Shown: positions 21,426-32,864 of the stretch, piece by piece
Numbering within the stretch: position 1 is the stretch's first letter
Layout: each line of letters opens with the position of its first letter
NCBI GenBank assembly: GCA_050084985.1
Contig: JBITNC010000001.1
Span: forward strand, 215,884,001 to 215,948,000
Direction: 5' to 3'
DNA: 64,000 bases
DNA from: Nageia nagi
Taxonomy: Eukaryota > Pinophyta
Program-made: the position numbers and the translations under genes
The notes under the pieces: generated by a model
What the model was told of the DNA's origin: nothing
Databases searched by the model: none
What the model saw: only the letters and a program-made list of their open reading frames with translations

Positions 21426-22577
21426 TCACAATTTTCATAGTTTGTTGTTTATTTCCAAGAAAGACACGTGTTTGATGAAGTATTTTTATTATATTTGTTA
21501 TTTAATTTCCCAAGCATGTGATGGATGAGGATTTGCTCCCACATGCTTGGAAGACAATTTGTAATGCCATGTGGCAATTTGTGATTTGTCCATTTGTATT
21601 TTCTCTCATTTTGAAATTAGGGTTAGGGCAACATTTAGGGTTGCCAGAAAAACTATTTATAGCCTATTTGGGATCATTTGTAAGGGATTAGACATTTTCC
21701 AATTGTGAGAGACTTAAATTTTACTTCCAAATATACAAGTTACTCCTTTTGTGAATTTGGTATGATCTCAAGCAATTGAATGGTGAATGCTCTCATTGAT
21801 GGAATCATGAACATGTGTTGAATCCTTTTGGTTGAATGATATTACTACCTTGTGTTGCTCAAGTTTACTTGGTTCATTTCATAAACCTTGTGTTGAGGTG
21901 GATGAAAGAATTTGTTGAAGACTATTTGAAGTGATCATTGAATGAGATAAGACGTGTAATGGTTCATGATTTGCATATTAGACTTGTGTCATTTGGGATG
22001 ACTACTTTTATGTTGCTTAGCGCAAGAACTTCACTCCATTGTTGATGATTCACCCACAACCTATCTTACAACCACCCTTGCCTATAGCTGCACACTCTTT
22101 GCACAAATTCATTCTCGTACTTGGCTAGTGATAAAGATAAGAAGTGCGTGGAACTTGCATCAAACCCTAAAGAAGTAGATCCCATTCCTTGCACCAGTCG
22201 GTGAGACCATATGCACTTGAGCCCGACTCATATACCATCATCTAATCTACCCTTTTTCTTTTATTTTTCACCTTTTTTTTGCATGGCTTTCGCAACCTAA
22301 TTTTCTATTTTTTGTATGAAAAAACAACCACATTCTGGAGAGACGGACCCTTCAAGTCCTTGATTAACAAATGATATTTGAGTTGGGAACAGCTTCAAAC
22401 ATCTGAACCCGTCTCCTGAGCGACCTCTCGCATAGCCCATCACAAGACCTTTGAGGTAACCAGTCCTCATAGTAGGTAGGGGTCATGCCCTATCACTTAG
22501 GTGTTGGTGTCTTTCCACAAACCCTGCAAGCTCATTTGCCCATTAGCAAGGTAGGAAAGAAAAAGCCCCCAACAGGA
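21426..22577 (+). repeat. 3' repeat of E1, right copy
   Basis: Plus-strand counterpart of 4595-5673. It contains a TATA-like TATTTATA at 21654-21661 and ends GAAAGAAAAAGCCCCCAACA at about 22577. There it passes directly into copia gag sequence (frame QDHLVMTISNA), so the junction is a true element edge. No second copy is found on the 5' side of E1. Confidence 0.7.
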
Positions 22578-22949
22578 TCATTTGGTGATGACCATTAGCA
22601 ATGCATCATCAAGAACTCTAAATACTGATGATGTGGTAAACACATTGTTGGGAGAAGAGTTGAAGCGGAAATCATCTCTGAAACCCTCTACCAATGATGC
22701 CTTAGCAGTGAGAGGAAGATCATAGTCGAGATCTGAGTTAAAAGTATAGAAGGAGAAAGGGAAGAGTTGGCATTGTGGAAAGCCAAGACACTTGAAAAAG
22801 GATTGTTGGCATATGAAGAAGGAACAAAATGATGAAAAGCATAATCAACCGTTATTTAAGGCCAATATAGTAGAAGAGACAATAATATGTGAGGCTTTTG
22901 TATTAATAATAACATATCTATTTTAAATACTGGTTTTTGGACTTAGGTG
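22578..22949 (+). pseudogene. Copia gag C-terminus with damaged zinc knuckle
   Basis: Translation gives HLVMTISNASSRTLNTDDVV, then LLGEELKRKS and the zinc-knuckle region SWHCGKPRHLKKDCW. This is typical of the C-terminal half of a Ty1/copia gag. The first Cys of the CX2CX4HX4C knuckle is a Ser here (AGT for TGT), and stops follow the knuckle. Its 5' part was removed or displaced at the E1 border. The protein frame runs up to the LINE insertion at 22950-22967 and picks up again at 24340. Confidence 0.8.
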
Positions 22950-22967
22950 AATCTTTCCACATGTCTC
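22950..22967. repeat. Left target-site duplication of LINE
   Basis: AATCTTTCCACATGTCTC, repeated at 24340-24357 with one difference (ACG for ATG). It encodes part of the copia protease motif ESFHMSPHRD. Confidence 0.88.
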
Positions 22968-24339
22968 AATTGAGAAATTTATAAATGGAGGGCTGAAAAT
23001 CATGGAGGGATTTATTTTTGCAAGAAAGTAAGGATGATAAATCACCACCTCTAAAGGCTACAACTTCTGATAATGGCAAACTTTTTTTAAGATCCTACAC
23101 AAAATAACCAAAAAACCGGCAGAAAACAAGCGGCTAAGCCTAGTTGGAAAATTACAGGGAGCAAGACCAAATATTGATGCGATCAGGAAATGGGCGAAAT
23201 TCAAATGGAAGGTGAAAAGAAGTATGGATATCATTGCGATGCCAAACAATTAACATGTTTTAGGATTATGTCTTGAGCTCCCAATGGTTTTTTGGAACAA
23301 GAGGATTATTCATGGAAAGATGGAGGCCAAGATTCAATCCAGCGCAGACCCAACTCATGATGGCACCAATTTGGGTAACATTACCAAATCTGCCCTTTGA
23401 TCTCTGGCACTAGAAGGTCTTTGAAGGTATTGGTAACTCTTTTGAAAACTTTGTTACAGTTGATGGAGTTACAAAAGCCCGAACCAAAATGATGGCTGCC
23501 CAATTCTGTGTAATGGTAGAATTCGACCTAATATTGCTTAAATCGATTACATTGGAATCGGAAATAGGGAATTGGGAGCAAGAAATCCGATATGAAGCCA
23601 ATAACTGTGTATGCTCAATCTGTAATCAGGTTGGACACATCCTACATTCTTGCTCGACAAGTTTGGCTATGAATAATACAGTCTGACGCCCAAAGCAGAA
23701 TTTTGAAGTGGTGAACGAAGTGGTTGAGGATGGAGAAATCCAAACAGGAGAGGAAGGTGAAGAGAGAAAGACAGAAAGTGTAAATGAACTCAAAGGAAAT
23801 CCAATAGCTACCCCCAACAGAACAAACCATCCTCATGAGCCCCATGACTCCAACCCGCAAGAGGATGAATGGTTGCAGGTGACAAATAAAAACAAGAAAA
23901 ACAAGAAGATAAATACGGGGCAATCTTGGGAAACCGTACCAAAGGAAGCTCAGTTTGATAGACAGATAGTAACCCAAAGCACGCATAAAGGGTCGAAAAG
24001 GAGTCGAAACACCAAGGAAGACCAAGTGCAGGAGAGTAGAGAATTAAGGAAACAAATCAAAATGTGATTGATGGGAAGCAAGGCACTCTAGACAATTTCT
24101 AGGAAAGAGCTTCCCCGAAATCACCTATAGTAGCAGTTTGAAATTTAGGAGTTTTACATTAGTTTTATATTTATTCAGTTGCTCGTAGTTTATGTTGTAG
24201 CAAGTACAGCGACACTCAGTTGTTAGCTCTAGGAAACACATGTTACTATTGTTGAATATCTGAAATCTCTTATAAGTACAAGTTTTGGGGTCCTATTTTT
24301 TTTAAAACCCACTTTAACTTTTTACCCATAGCAAAAAAA
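22968..24339 (+). mobile_element. Short L1-type LINE carrying ORF1 only
   Basis: A 1372-bp insertion ends in an A tract (GCAAAAAAAA) and is flanked by an 18-bp duplication. It contains an ORF1 gene (about 23060-24067) and roughly 270 bp of 3' UTR, but no ORF2 reverse transcriptase or endonuclease. Since LINEs usually lose sequence from the 5' end, a copy with ORF1 and 3' tail but no ORF2 must come from an element already lacking ORF2, or from a deleted or spliced template. It must have used ORF2 supplied elsewhere. Confidence 0.82.
23060..24067 (+). pseudogene. LINE ORF1 (DUF4283 plus zinc knuckle)
   Basis: The N-terminal DUF4283 part reads LVGKLQGARPNIDAIRKWAK (23140 on). After a frame change it continues GLFMERWRPRFNPA, APIWVTLPNLPFDLW and VTVDGVTKARTKMMAA. 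A knuckle CSICNQVGHILHSC with intact CX2CX4HX4C spacing follows at about 23615. After one in-frame stop (TGA near 23684) an acidic and Lys-rich tail runs to 24067. DUF4283 joined to a zf-CCHC_4 knuckle is the usual ORF1 (gag-like) make-up of plant L1 elements, an RNA-binding protein. At least one frameshift and two stops make it inactive. Confidence 0.82.
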
Positions 24340-24357
24340 AATCTTTCCACACGTCTC
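24340..24357. repeat. Right target-site duplication of LINE
   Basis: AATCTTTCCACACGTCTC, directly after the A tail of the LINE. Confidence 0.88.
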
Positions 24358-24860
24358 CACATAGAGATTGGTTTGTCAAATATCAATCCTATAGTGGCTA
24401 GATAATCTACTTGGGTGATAATCATACTTTAGAAATTGTGGGAAAAGGAGACATTAGGATTAGGCTAAACGATGGTAGAGAAAAGATGTTGTGTAATGTA
24501 CAACATGTGCTTCGTTTGTGAAAGAATTTTCTCTCCATCAAGATGATGGATAAGCTTGGGTATCTTGTTGCTTTTGGTAATAATTCTTGTAGAAGGACCA
24601 AAGGAGCCTTAGTGGTAACAAAAGGAGAATCTTATGGGACCCTCTATCATTTGTGTGGCAATACGGTAACAAACCATGCAACAACAACTTATGATAATGT
24701 TCAAGATACAATAATATTTTCAGGGATTAAGTCTTGTAATTTAGACTTGTGTGAGCATTGTATTGTTGGTAAACAAAAGAGGGTTCGGTTTATTACATGG
24801 ACTGGTAAGAGTTGTGTTTTTCTCGACTATGGAGATATAGTAAAGGAGAATAGATTGTGA
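24358..24860 (+). pseudogene. Copia protease and pre-integrase remnant
   Basis: Reading resumes after the LINE with HRDWFVKYQSYSG, IVGKGDIRIRLNDGREKML and LSIKMMDKLGYLVAFG, then CEHCIVGKQKRVRF. These are the part after the aspartic protease site and the gag_pre-integrase Cys pair of copia polyproteins. The usual HxRLGH segment is not seen and the integrase core is missing altogether; the next recognisable sequence is RT. One stop interrupts the run at about 24520. Confidence 0.75.
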
Positions 24861-24903
24861 GTTCCTACTATCCACTTGGGATGTTATTATTAATGCAAAA
24901 TCC

Positions 24904-25858
24904 ATGCAAAGGAAGGAGAAACAACAAACACTTAAGGTTGTGTCTGTTGAAGAAAATATGAACAAGAATGAAAGTGAATATAAAGCTTGTTTGGTGGGAA
25001 AAGATTATGTGCAAAAGTCAGGTAGGGACTTTAATGAAATCTTTTCACCAATTGTAAAGCTAACTACTATTAAAGTTTTACTTGCAACACAAAATTTAAT
25101 GTGGAGCAACTTGATGTTAAAACTACTTTCTTGGATGATGATCTTGAGAAAGAGATTTTTTATGGATCAGCCAAAGGGCCATGAAGAAAGAGGCAAAGAG
25201 AACGAGAAATCTTTGTATGTTTGGAAACAAGCACCAAGCATGTGGTACAAAAAATTTGACACCTTCGTGAAGAGCCAAAGTTTCAGCAGAAGTGAAGCTA
25301 ACCATTGTGCATATTATAAGAGGTTTGATGATTATAATTTCATTATTTTGTTGTTGTATGTCGATGATATGATAGTTGCATGCCCTAACATGAAGAAAAT
25401 AAATGATCTCAAGCCTCAACTAGTTAGGACATCCGATATAAAGGATTTAGGAGCGACAAACCTAATTCTAAGGATGAGCATACACAGGGACATAATAGAA
25501 AAGAAGATTTGGTTAAGTCAAAAGTCATATGAAGAAACAATTCTATAGCACTTCAATATGCACAATGCAAAACAAGTTACTACACCACTTCCTCCACACG
25601 TTAGATTGCCTTATGAAAAGAGTCCTAGTATAGAAGCAGAGAAGACAAGGATGTTTTGTGTATCGAGCTCATCGACGGTAGGAAGCCTCATGTTCACCAT
25701 GGTGAGCACCAAATCGAACATCACCCAAGAAGTGGAAGTTGTTAGCCAATTGATGGTGAATCTTGGTAGGGAGCATTGGACTGCAATGAAGTGGATATTC
25801 AAACACTTAAGGGGCACTTTGAATGTTGTTATTTACTATGGAGAGAAGTTTGATTGGT
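24904..25858 (+). pseudogene. Copia reverse transcriptase with intact YVDD
   Basis: One 214-codon frame (24904-25548) covers VGKDYVQKSGRDFNEIFSPI, MDQPKGHEERGKEN, PSMWYKKFDTF and the catalytic LLLYVDDMIVACPNMKK (YVDD codons 25357-25368), then DIKDLGATNLILRMSIHRD. A two-frame excursion around 25100-25180 garbles the VEQLDVKTTFLDDDLEKEIF part. After a stop, 25558-25858 continues with MHNAKQVTTPLPPHV and HLRGTLNVVIYYGEKFD. The copia sequence then stops abruptly at about 25858, before RNase H. It is truncated, with no LTR assigned. Confidence 0.82.
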
Positions 25859-27420
25859 GCATAATTTCTCGGATCTTGTTTAAAACATAATGAAGGCAAC
25901 ATTAGGCAAGTATTAGGCAATTAGCTAATCCGTAAACCCGACTTCAAGATTTATTTTGGATCTCACACTTTATTCATTTTAGTGCTTGCGGAAAAAAAAA
26001 TGCACACCCATATCAAACATATAAAAAGAAATGCACACATAGTTACCCTGGTTCGATCGATGTGGTCTACATCCAACAAATAGCAATCCATTATTGTAGG
26101 TACATTTTTACAATGTCGCTTGAATGATCCTTCTTGCTTCACTCTTTTATTTGTCGAAGCCGAATCACTCGATCATTGTAGGCCGCTACTAAATCCCTTT
26201 CTTGAAGACGACTCTCTTCTCAACAAGAGCCCATAAGCATAATCTCATGTCTCTATCCCCGGGTTGACATATTTAAAACTACTCTCTGTCTCCTTCTTTG
26301 CATCATGGTGATTATATCGTCCACTTCTTTCTCCATGGAAATGATCTCATCCATGCTTTTCTTCTTCTTTGGCAATGATTTTGTCCATTGTTTTCTTACC
26401 ATCCATGGCTATGATTTCGTCTATGGTCTTCTTTTTTTTTCAAAGATATTTACGAACATAATGTGACTTCCACACACACTTGGAGTTTTGTACACACACA
26501 CTAACACATTCTCCCCTTGGGAGGAATTCCACTAAAGGGGACTTAATAATTCCATTCTCCATGCTCTTTTTTATAACATTAAGGGATTACAATTTTTGGA
26601 GAATTTGGTTACAAATAATATCCCACTTATTTTGGTATTTTTCTCTCTTTTAAAATATGCTCTCTCACCCTCTCCATATTCTCCCTCTTTTACAATTCCT
26701 GTAACATTGTTTTAACTTCATATGGTTATATTCTCCTTTTTTTTGGATTTTACAAAACTGTCAAAACTATTTCTGGTGCCATTTTTTCATGACCATATTT
26801 CAAAATGTCACGAGATTTAATCCAAGTGTTGTTGGATATATGTAGCTTAACTGGTCCAAATTTCGCGCGTTAACTTCTTAATGGTAGCTCCCAACATCGT
26901 CATCAAGTTGGTCTCCAACACAGATTTGCACTTGACAGCTGTCAAAATTTGACTAAGTCATGAATGCAGAATGAAAATTTACCATTTGTGAGTGCCATAA
27001 CTTTCAAGTCTTTAATCCAAATGCCTTCAAATTTTAACCACATGTTCACCATAATACGAGGTACCAATGATTCAAATTTCAAGCTATGAATCAACCGAAG
27101 CTGCTCCTGATGAGTCCGCCAATAGAGCTTTCCATGCATATTTTGCATTTTTTTTATATTTAACTTCAAATTTTGAAAAACCATAGCTCCATTTTCTTCG
27201 TCCTTTGAAGCATTGGAATCGTAGAAGAGAGCTCTTTAATATGGAAGAGAACAACCAAATTAGAAACTTGAAAAATCACTTTGTTTACGACTCCAAAATC
27301 TATTTCAAATTAATAGCACTTGGATGAGAATCATAGGCAAAGAATTCTTGAATATCAACTTCAAGTGGGATAATGTTAGGAAGTAAAGTCAATATCCACA
27401 TCTCCAATGTTCCATGGCAA
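25859..27420. other. LTR-like noncoding DNA, minus orientation likely
   Basis: No gene recognised. On the minus strand, GGATGTAGACCACATCGATC near 26060 resembles the region near the 3' end of many plant LTRs, and the copia gene is cut at the left border. The opposite LTR edge is not clear. Loose repeats of CCATGGCTATGATTTCGTC-like words lie at 26330-26430. An 80-codon minus ORF (27184-26942) shows no recognisable feature. Confidence 0.4.
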
Positions 27421-27429
27421 AGTAGTGTA

Positions 27430-27640
27430 CATTATTCTATTAATAGATGTATTGTTGTTCTATTATTAAATGTACTATTATTTTATTAATAGATATACAG
27501 TTGTTCTATTAATAAATGTACAATTATTCTATTATTAGATGTATTATTGTTTTATTAATAAATGCACTATTAACAGATGTATAGTTATTCTATTATTAGA
27601 CGCATTATAAATAAACGCTCTATTAATAAACACTATCTTT
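27430..27640. repeat. AT-rich minisatellite, unit about 27 bp
   Basis: Seven or so imperfect copies of a unit like TTATTCTATTAATAGATGTA follow each other, with TTATTA/TTAATA and ATGTA/ATGCA variants. The end passes into ACGCTCTATTAATAAACACT. Variation between units is high, so the array is old. Confidence 0.75.
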
Positions 27641-28029
27641 AGATAGTTTACTTTGTTTTCTATAAAGAGAGAATGACCCCTTGAAATTGATAGAGCATAA
27701 GAAAAGTGTAATGTTCTCTGAGATTGATAAAATATCGAAGCTGCCTTTTACCCTATGGTTTTTCCTAGCATACAACAAGGTTTTCCACATTAAGCTTTTA
27801 TGTTATTTCTGGTTAATATTTATGTTGTTGTTGTTGCAATTTGCTTGTTGAGTTCTAACCAGTGTATAAAAATTCAAGTTTGAAAAAAAAAGACTCTAGG
27901 CCAAATTTTAAAAAATGGAAAAAAACAAAGAAGAAACGGGAAAAATAGGAAAAAAAGAAATAATCACAAAGAGGAATATTTCAAAAGGGGAATATGACAT
28001 TTAAATGAGAATACTAGGGGGGGGGAACA

Positions 28030-29990
28030 ATGCGAACCCATCTCCCTTTACGATACAACGTACAAGCTGGTGACAAAGCTCATAGCTAGTAGATTGAACG
28101 TGATTATTAGCGAACTCCCAATTGATGAATAGAGTGGTTTCTTAAAAAGAAAGCAGATTCTAAATGGAATTCTAATTGCTCATGAAGTTGTTCACTCTCT
28201 CAACTCTCATAAAGAGGCAAGTATATTGATGAAACTGGCCATCCAAAACAATTATGATTTGATTTGGAATTTCTTTTAAAAGTTCTAAAATGATTTGGCT
28301 TCATGAATGAATGGTGTGATCAGTTAGCGTTTGATGTGGTTGGGTAGGAAGCTTCTTTTATGGGGCTTTCATTTTGTCCTAATCAAAGGAAAAACAATCA
28401 AATTCTTCCCTTCCTCTAGGGGTTTATGGTAAGGAGAACCCTTATTACCGCTTCCTTCTATTTTTACAAATGAGCATTTAGGCAGGACTTTGGCAAAAAA
28501 ATGGCAAACAAGAAGAAGGTCAAGAATCAATATCATTAATGAAGTGCCTAATCAACTTTGCCTCCATTTTGTCTATGATACCCTTCCGTCAAGGTCCCTT
28601 CTTTTCAAGAAGTAGGAGCATATGCAAAAACATTGTAAGATTATAAGATGTTAAAGAAAAGAATTAACAATGATAAATCTATGGCTTTCTCTTAAATGTC
28701 AAGCATTCAAAAAAAGACAAAAATCAAAGCTCTCATAGGTTTTTCTAAGAAGACTCTCCGAAACTCCTATTTTGGATGTGCCTTTAATTAATGGACCAAT
28801 TAGAGAGGTCCTCTAGAAGCCTTTGATCAACACACTAAAATCCAAACTAGCCTCTTGGAAGACTAAATGGTTGCCTCTAAAAGGAAGAATCCAACTCCTA
28901 AAATTGGTCATTCAATCTCTTCTGTTGAGTTTTTCCCTTTTTTGTAGATTTAGATGTTGAGGAAAGTACATTGATCCATAATACTTCAATTCAGAAAAAT
29001 GACTATCCAGCTAAGAAAATTTGGACTCAATAGAGATTCCCCAATATCAATGTTTGGCTGTGGCTGGTTGTGAAGAGTAAGATCATGACAATGATAAAAA
29101 AAAAGCAAGAAAGTGGAAAAAAGTGTCAATGTGTTAAATCTGCTGGAACAATAAGGAAACATATTTCCATTTAGTTCTTCATTGTCCTGTAGCTTGGAGA
29201 ATCTAGAATTAGTTCCTTAACAATATGAGATTTCAATGGTGCATATCAAAGAATATGGAGGAAGTTTTAAAATGCAGGACTCAGCCTTTCAAATCCTCTA
29301 TAGTCCAAATGAATTGGAGACTAGGGCCAGGGGTAATCGGCTGGAATATTTGGCTAAAAAGAAACTGTGGAATCTTCAAAAGCAAAAAATGTTGAGATTT
29401 GGGGAATCATCAGCAAAATTAAGAAGATAATTTGTGAGGGTATCCACATCTAGGGCAAAAAAGGATAAGAAGGTCCATACCCAGATAAGGAAATCTTTTC
29501 TAGATATAACTTTGTCTCCCTTGCATGGGGGGCAGCTTGGGCCAAGACTGGGAAGAAATATAGGAAATACCAAAGGAAGGGTGTATGAAAATCAATTTTG
29601 ACAGCACTTAAAAAGGAAATCCAAGCAAGTGAGGAGGTGTCATTATGATCAAGGATGACAGAGGTGAAGGCATCATTGCTTTTTGACAATGATAGGGATA
29701 GGTAACTAACAATAAAGAAAAAGATTTGGTAGGATAAGTGCTTTTCATCTCATTTGCCAGTATAATTGGAAGAATGTATAGGGGAGATGCTCAAATAGTA
29801 ATATCAATGCTCAGAAAACTTCAGCTAGATAATTCAGAGCTTCTAGATATCCGGAAGGACATGGAGGACATGGAGATTCAGGTTGGTGAGAAGCGTAAAG
29901 AAGTTATAAATGTGAGACGGGATTACAAACTGGATGGCAAACCAAGGGGTGCTCATCTCCATAGGTTCTCTACAGAAAATCTTTAATAAG
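28030..29990 (+). pseudogene. LINE ORF2 relict (RT, zinc-binding region, RNase H)
   Basis: Frames are broken, but the order is clear. RT starts with PISLYDTTYKLVTKLIASRL and KRKQILNGILIAHEVVHSL (28045-28200); FVYDTLPSR (about 28570) stands where FVDDTL is expected, so the first catalytic Asp is Tyr. LASWKTKWLPLKGRIQLLK (about 28850-28910) follows, then a zf-RVT-like stretch PNINVWLWLVVKSKIMT (29040). Last comes an RNase H part, KINFDST...GGVIMIKDDRGEGII (about 29590-29680), and a tail frame at 29738-29986 with RGDAQIVISMLRKLQ. This is the normal 3' half of a plant L1 ORF2. No endonuclease and no poly(A) end are visible. Confidence 0.78.
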
Positions 29991-32369
29991 GACTTAAGTT
30001 ATGAATGAATTAATGGATTCCATACAGGGTTACTTCTTGTGAAATATATAGGATTATGCATATGAATGGGTTGATGTGCAGGCTGATATGTTGCAATATG
30101 AATATACTAGTTGGGCTTTTTTTTAAACAGTAAATATCATATATGGATCCGACCCCCAAAAGAAACAGGTGAATATTACGAAATACAAAATAAAGCTTGG
30201 AGGATCACAAATGTGGGCAAACCTTTGGAAATCTAGATTACGAATTTTCACTAGATCCCAAAATGTGGCAAAGGCAGAATAACCAAAAGCTGCAATGGCA
30301 TGAAGCATGGAAGAAGATTATGCATTCTTATTTCAAAAATTTGTATGATGAGATTGATGTAACAGGATACTTGATGACATACGTGAATTCACCTTACTCG
30401 GCGTATTTAAGCTATTACCTAATGTATAGGATGAGTATTTATAATGAATAAGATTGTCAATTGACGGATTTGAAGATATAATTTACTTACATAACAAGGA
30501 GTTTTGTTGTCAGTCTGCCTTTTCTCATCCTTTGCTAACATCTACATTCTCGTATTCATCTTAAAGTAGTCAGTTATATTCCTATACTATTGCACCTCTC
30601 TCTGAAGCTTTTCAACACTGTAAGAACATGAAGGGCAAATCTACTAGAGACCAACATAAAGAGACTGTGCTGCATTGAAGACTTATATAATTGAACAGTT
30701 GGAGAACCATGAATTCGTTAACTAGAGAGAGTAAACCCACCGTTGTTATCTTCCATTGAAAACTCCCCCGTATCGACTATTTTCCAACCACAGCACCTTC
30801 ACTCCACTAAGCCAAGCCGAAACCCTCCCCGAAACAAACCCTTGGAAGGAGCACCTGCGGGGCCAGTCAGGATGCTGTCCCACCGCCAATTCCCCGTTGC
30901 CCTTATCTAAGTACACACACAGCTATTACTCAACTAGAGCGTTTGAGGTAGCACTGCACTGCACTCGCTTCCGAACTCCAACCACTTTGAAATATATTTG
31001 TTTATTTTTGCTCTCATGATTACCATTTCCTTTCTACATATATTACTTTGGGACATCGAATGCATTGAATTTTAGAATATTACTTATAATCTATTGTGAT
31101 TTTCTTAGATTGCTATAATGAGGTTATGAGGTTTATGAATTTGGTCTTTATGTAGATAAGAATAAGAAAAATTAACAACGTTACAAGTTCAATTCATAAT
31201 TGGTAGTAAGTTAAAAGAAGATGATAAATACGAAGAATAAAGGTTTTTAGAATGTATGAGTAATTTTCAGATTGTGTGAATTTTTTTTGTCTTTAATGTT
31301 TAAGATGAGATATTTTTATAGTATTTTTTAAATAAATTTAAATTTTAAGTTTTTTTAATTTAAAAAAATTGTTTTATTGATTAAGATATATTTATGTTAA
31401 TTGTAAAATTAATAAAAATCATATTGAAATAAGAAAAATAATCTCTTGTGAAATTAAAATATAGTAAAGTTATTCTTTTATATATTTACATTTATATATA
31501 TAACTTTTTGCATTATGGTATATTACGTATTTAAAATATTATTTTAATGTATTTTTGTGGTATAAAGATTTATTTCATAGTTGATGAGATACAATTTAAA
31601 ATATATCGAGCAATAAAATAGTATTTAAAGATCATATAAAAAGAATGTCAATTATTATTTATAATAGGCATATATAAATACATAATAAAACAAAGAAAAT
31701 ATTAAGTAAACATGATACTCTTGAAAATAAGTATTCAACATTATTGATTTCAAGAACAATTGATTTGTAAATCTTTATTAGCTATGTTAATATAAAGATT
31801 ATCATATACAAATTTCTTAACTTAATCTTTAATGCCTATTTAATGTATCTTTGTGATTTAAAACATCGACATTATTGTTAAAATAAAGATACCAACAGTA
31901 AACAATAAGCAAATCCATAGCATAAAGACATAAAGATTTACACTAGTTCACCCAATGTGGGCTAGTCCAGCTTGTTTGATCTTTGATTAATGTCTTGGGT
32001 CATAAGAGAAATACAAGTACAATAGTTTTATGAAAATTTATAATGCCTCCACATCTTGCAACTTCTACTATTGATTGTCTAATCTCTTCTACAACCTCTC
32101 TACAGTCTCTAATGGCTTCTTCTTGCAGGTTCACAACTAGAAAGAACCACAAAATTATCTACGACATCAATTAAACTCACCTAACTCTCCCTTGAGATGG
32201 CTAAGAATAATATATAAAGTAAAATTGACACCTATTAGAATACAAATAGTTTCTTAAACTTCCCAAATGATTAGGAAATGACTCAAACTACTCCAACTTC
32301 CTTTGCAACAACTATGTCCTCTCATTGTTGGCATTGGCTAACATGGTTAAGTAGTTGAAATGACACACA
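29991..32369. other. AT-rich interval with no recognised gene
   Basis: A plus-strand ORF of 84 codons (30197-30451) and one of 87 codons in a more GC-rich patch (30756-31019) have no recognisable domain; the latter patch could be a worn leader or exon. 31020-31900 is extremely AT-rich. Near 31930-31980, TTCACCCAATGTGGGCTAGT looks like LTR-derived sequence on the minus strand. Confidence 0.45.
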
Positions 32370-32374
32370 TTTTT
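32370..32374. repeat. Left target-site duplication of copia A
   Basis: TTTTT, equal to 41101-41105 beyond the far LTR. Low complexity makes it weak on its own, but its position at both exact LTR ends supports it. Confidence 0.6.
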
Positions 32375-32795
32375 TGAAGACTATCAAAGCATAACCACAA
32401 CTTAAATGCACATAAAACTCCCAAGTTTTTGCTTACTATTTTACCTTTCATGTCTTTGTCTGAGAACTGATACACTACAAATCGGTTAGGAAATTATTGA
32501 GTAGTTCTATTTTTTACATTTTTTGAATAAAGCTTTATCTCTTCGTTTCTTTCTTTGTGAGTAGAATATGAAATGAATAGTCTGGTCATTCTCGACCTGT
32601 TGAATGTATATATTTTTTATTCAAAGATATTTAGACATTTGGAGTGTATTTTAATAAAGTTTATGCAAATTTGTTAGGTGTTTATGAAACTATGAAACTT
32701 CATTGTTGAATGCATTCTTATCTTGAGTTGCAAAACTATATTTACCATTGAATTTCTTGTGCAATTCATTTGTTTATTTGTATTAAAATACTTCA
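32375..32795 (+). repeat. 5' LTR of copia A
   Basis: Starts TGAAGACTATC and ends TACTTCA. TTTAGTATCAAAG follows at once, a worn form of the initiator-tRNA-Met primer site TGGTATCAGAG. Confidence 0.85.
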
Positions 32796-32864
32796 TTTAG
32801 TATCAAAGTTTTTTTGGATCAACTTGGGTTCAAGAAGTTTATCCAAGAAGAAGAAGAAGAAGAC

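Noticed and set aside
25123-25419. 98-codon minus-strand ORF across the copia RT
   Set aside because: Shadow of the RT frame on the other strand.
30756-31019. GC-richer 87-codon ORF
   Set aside because: No domain, no conserved neighbour; the ATG context and codon use do not support a gene.
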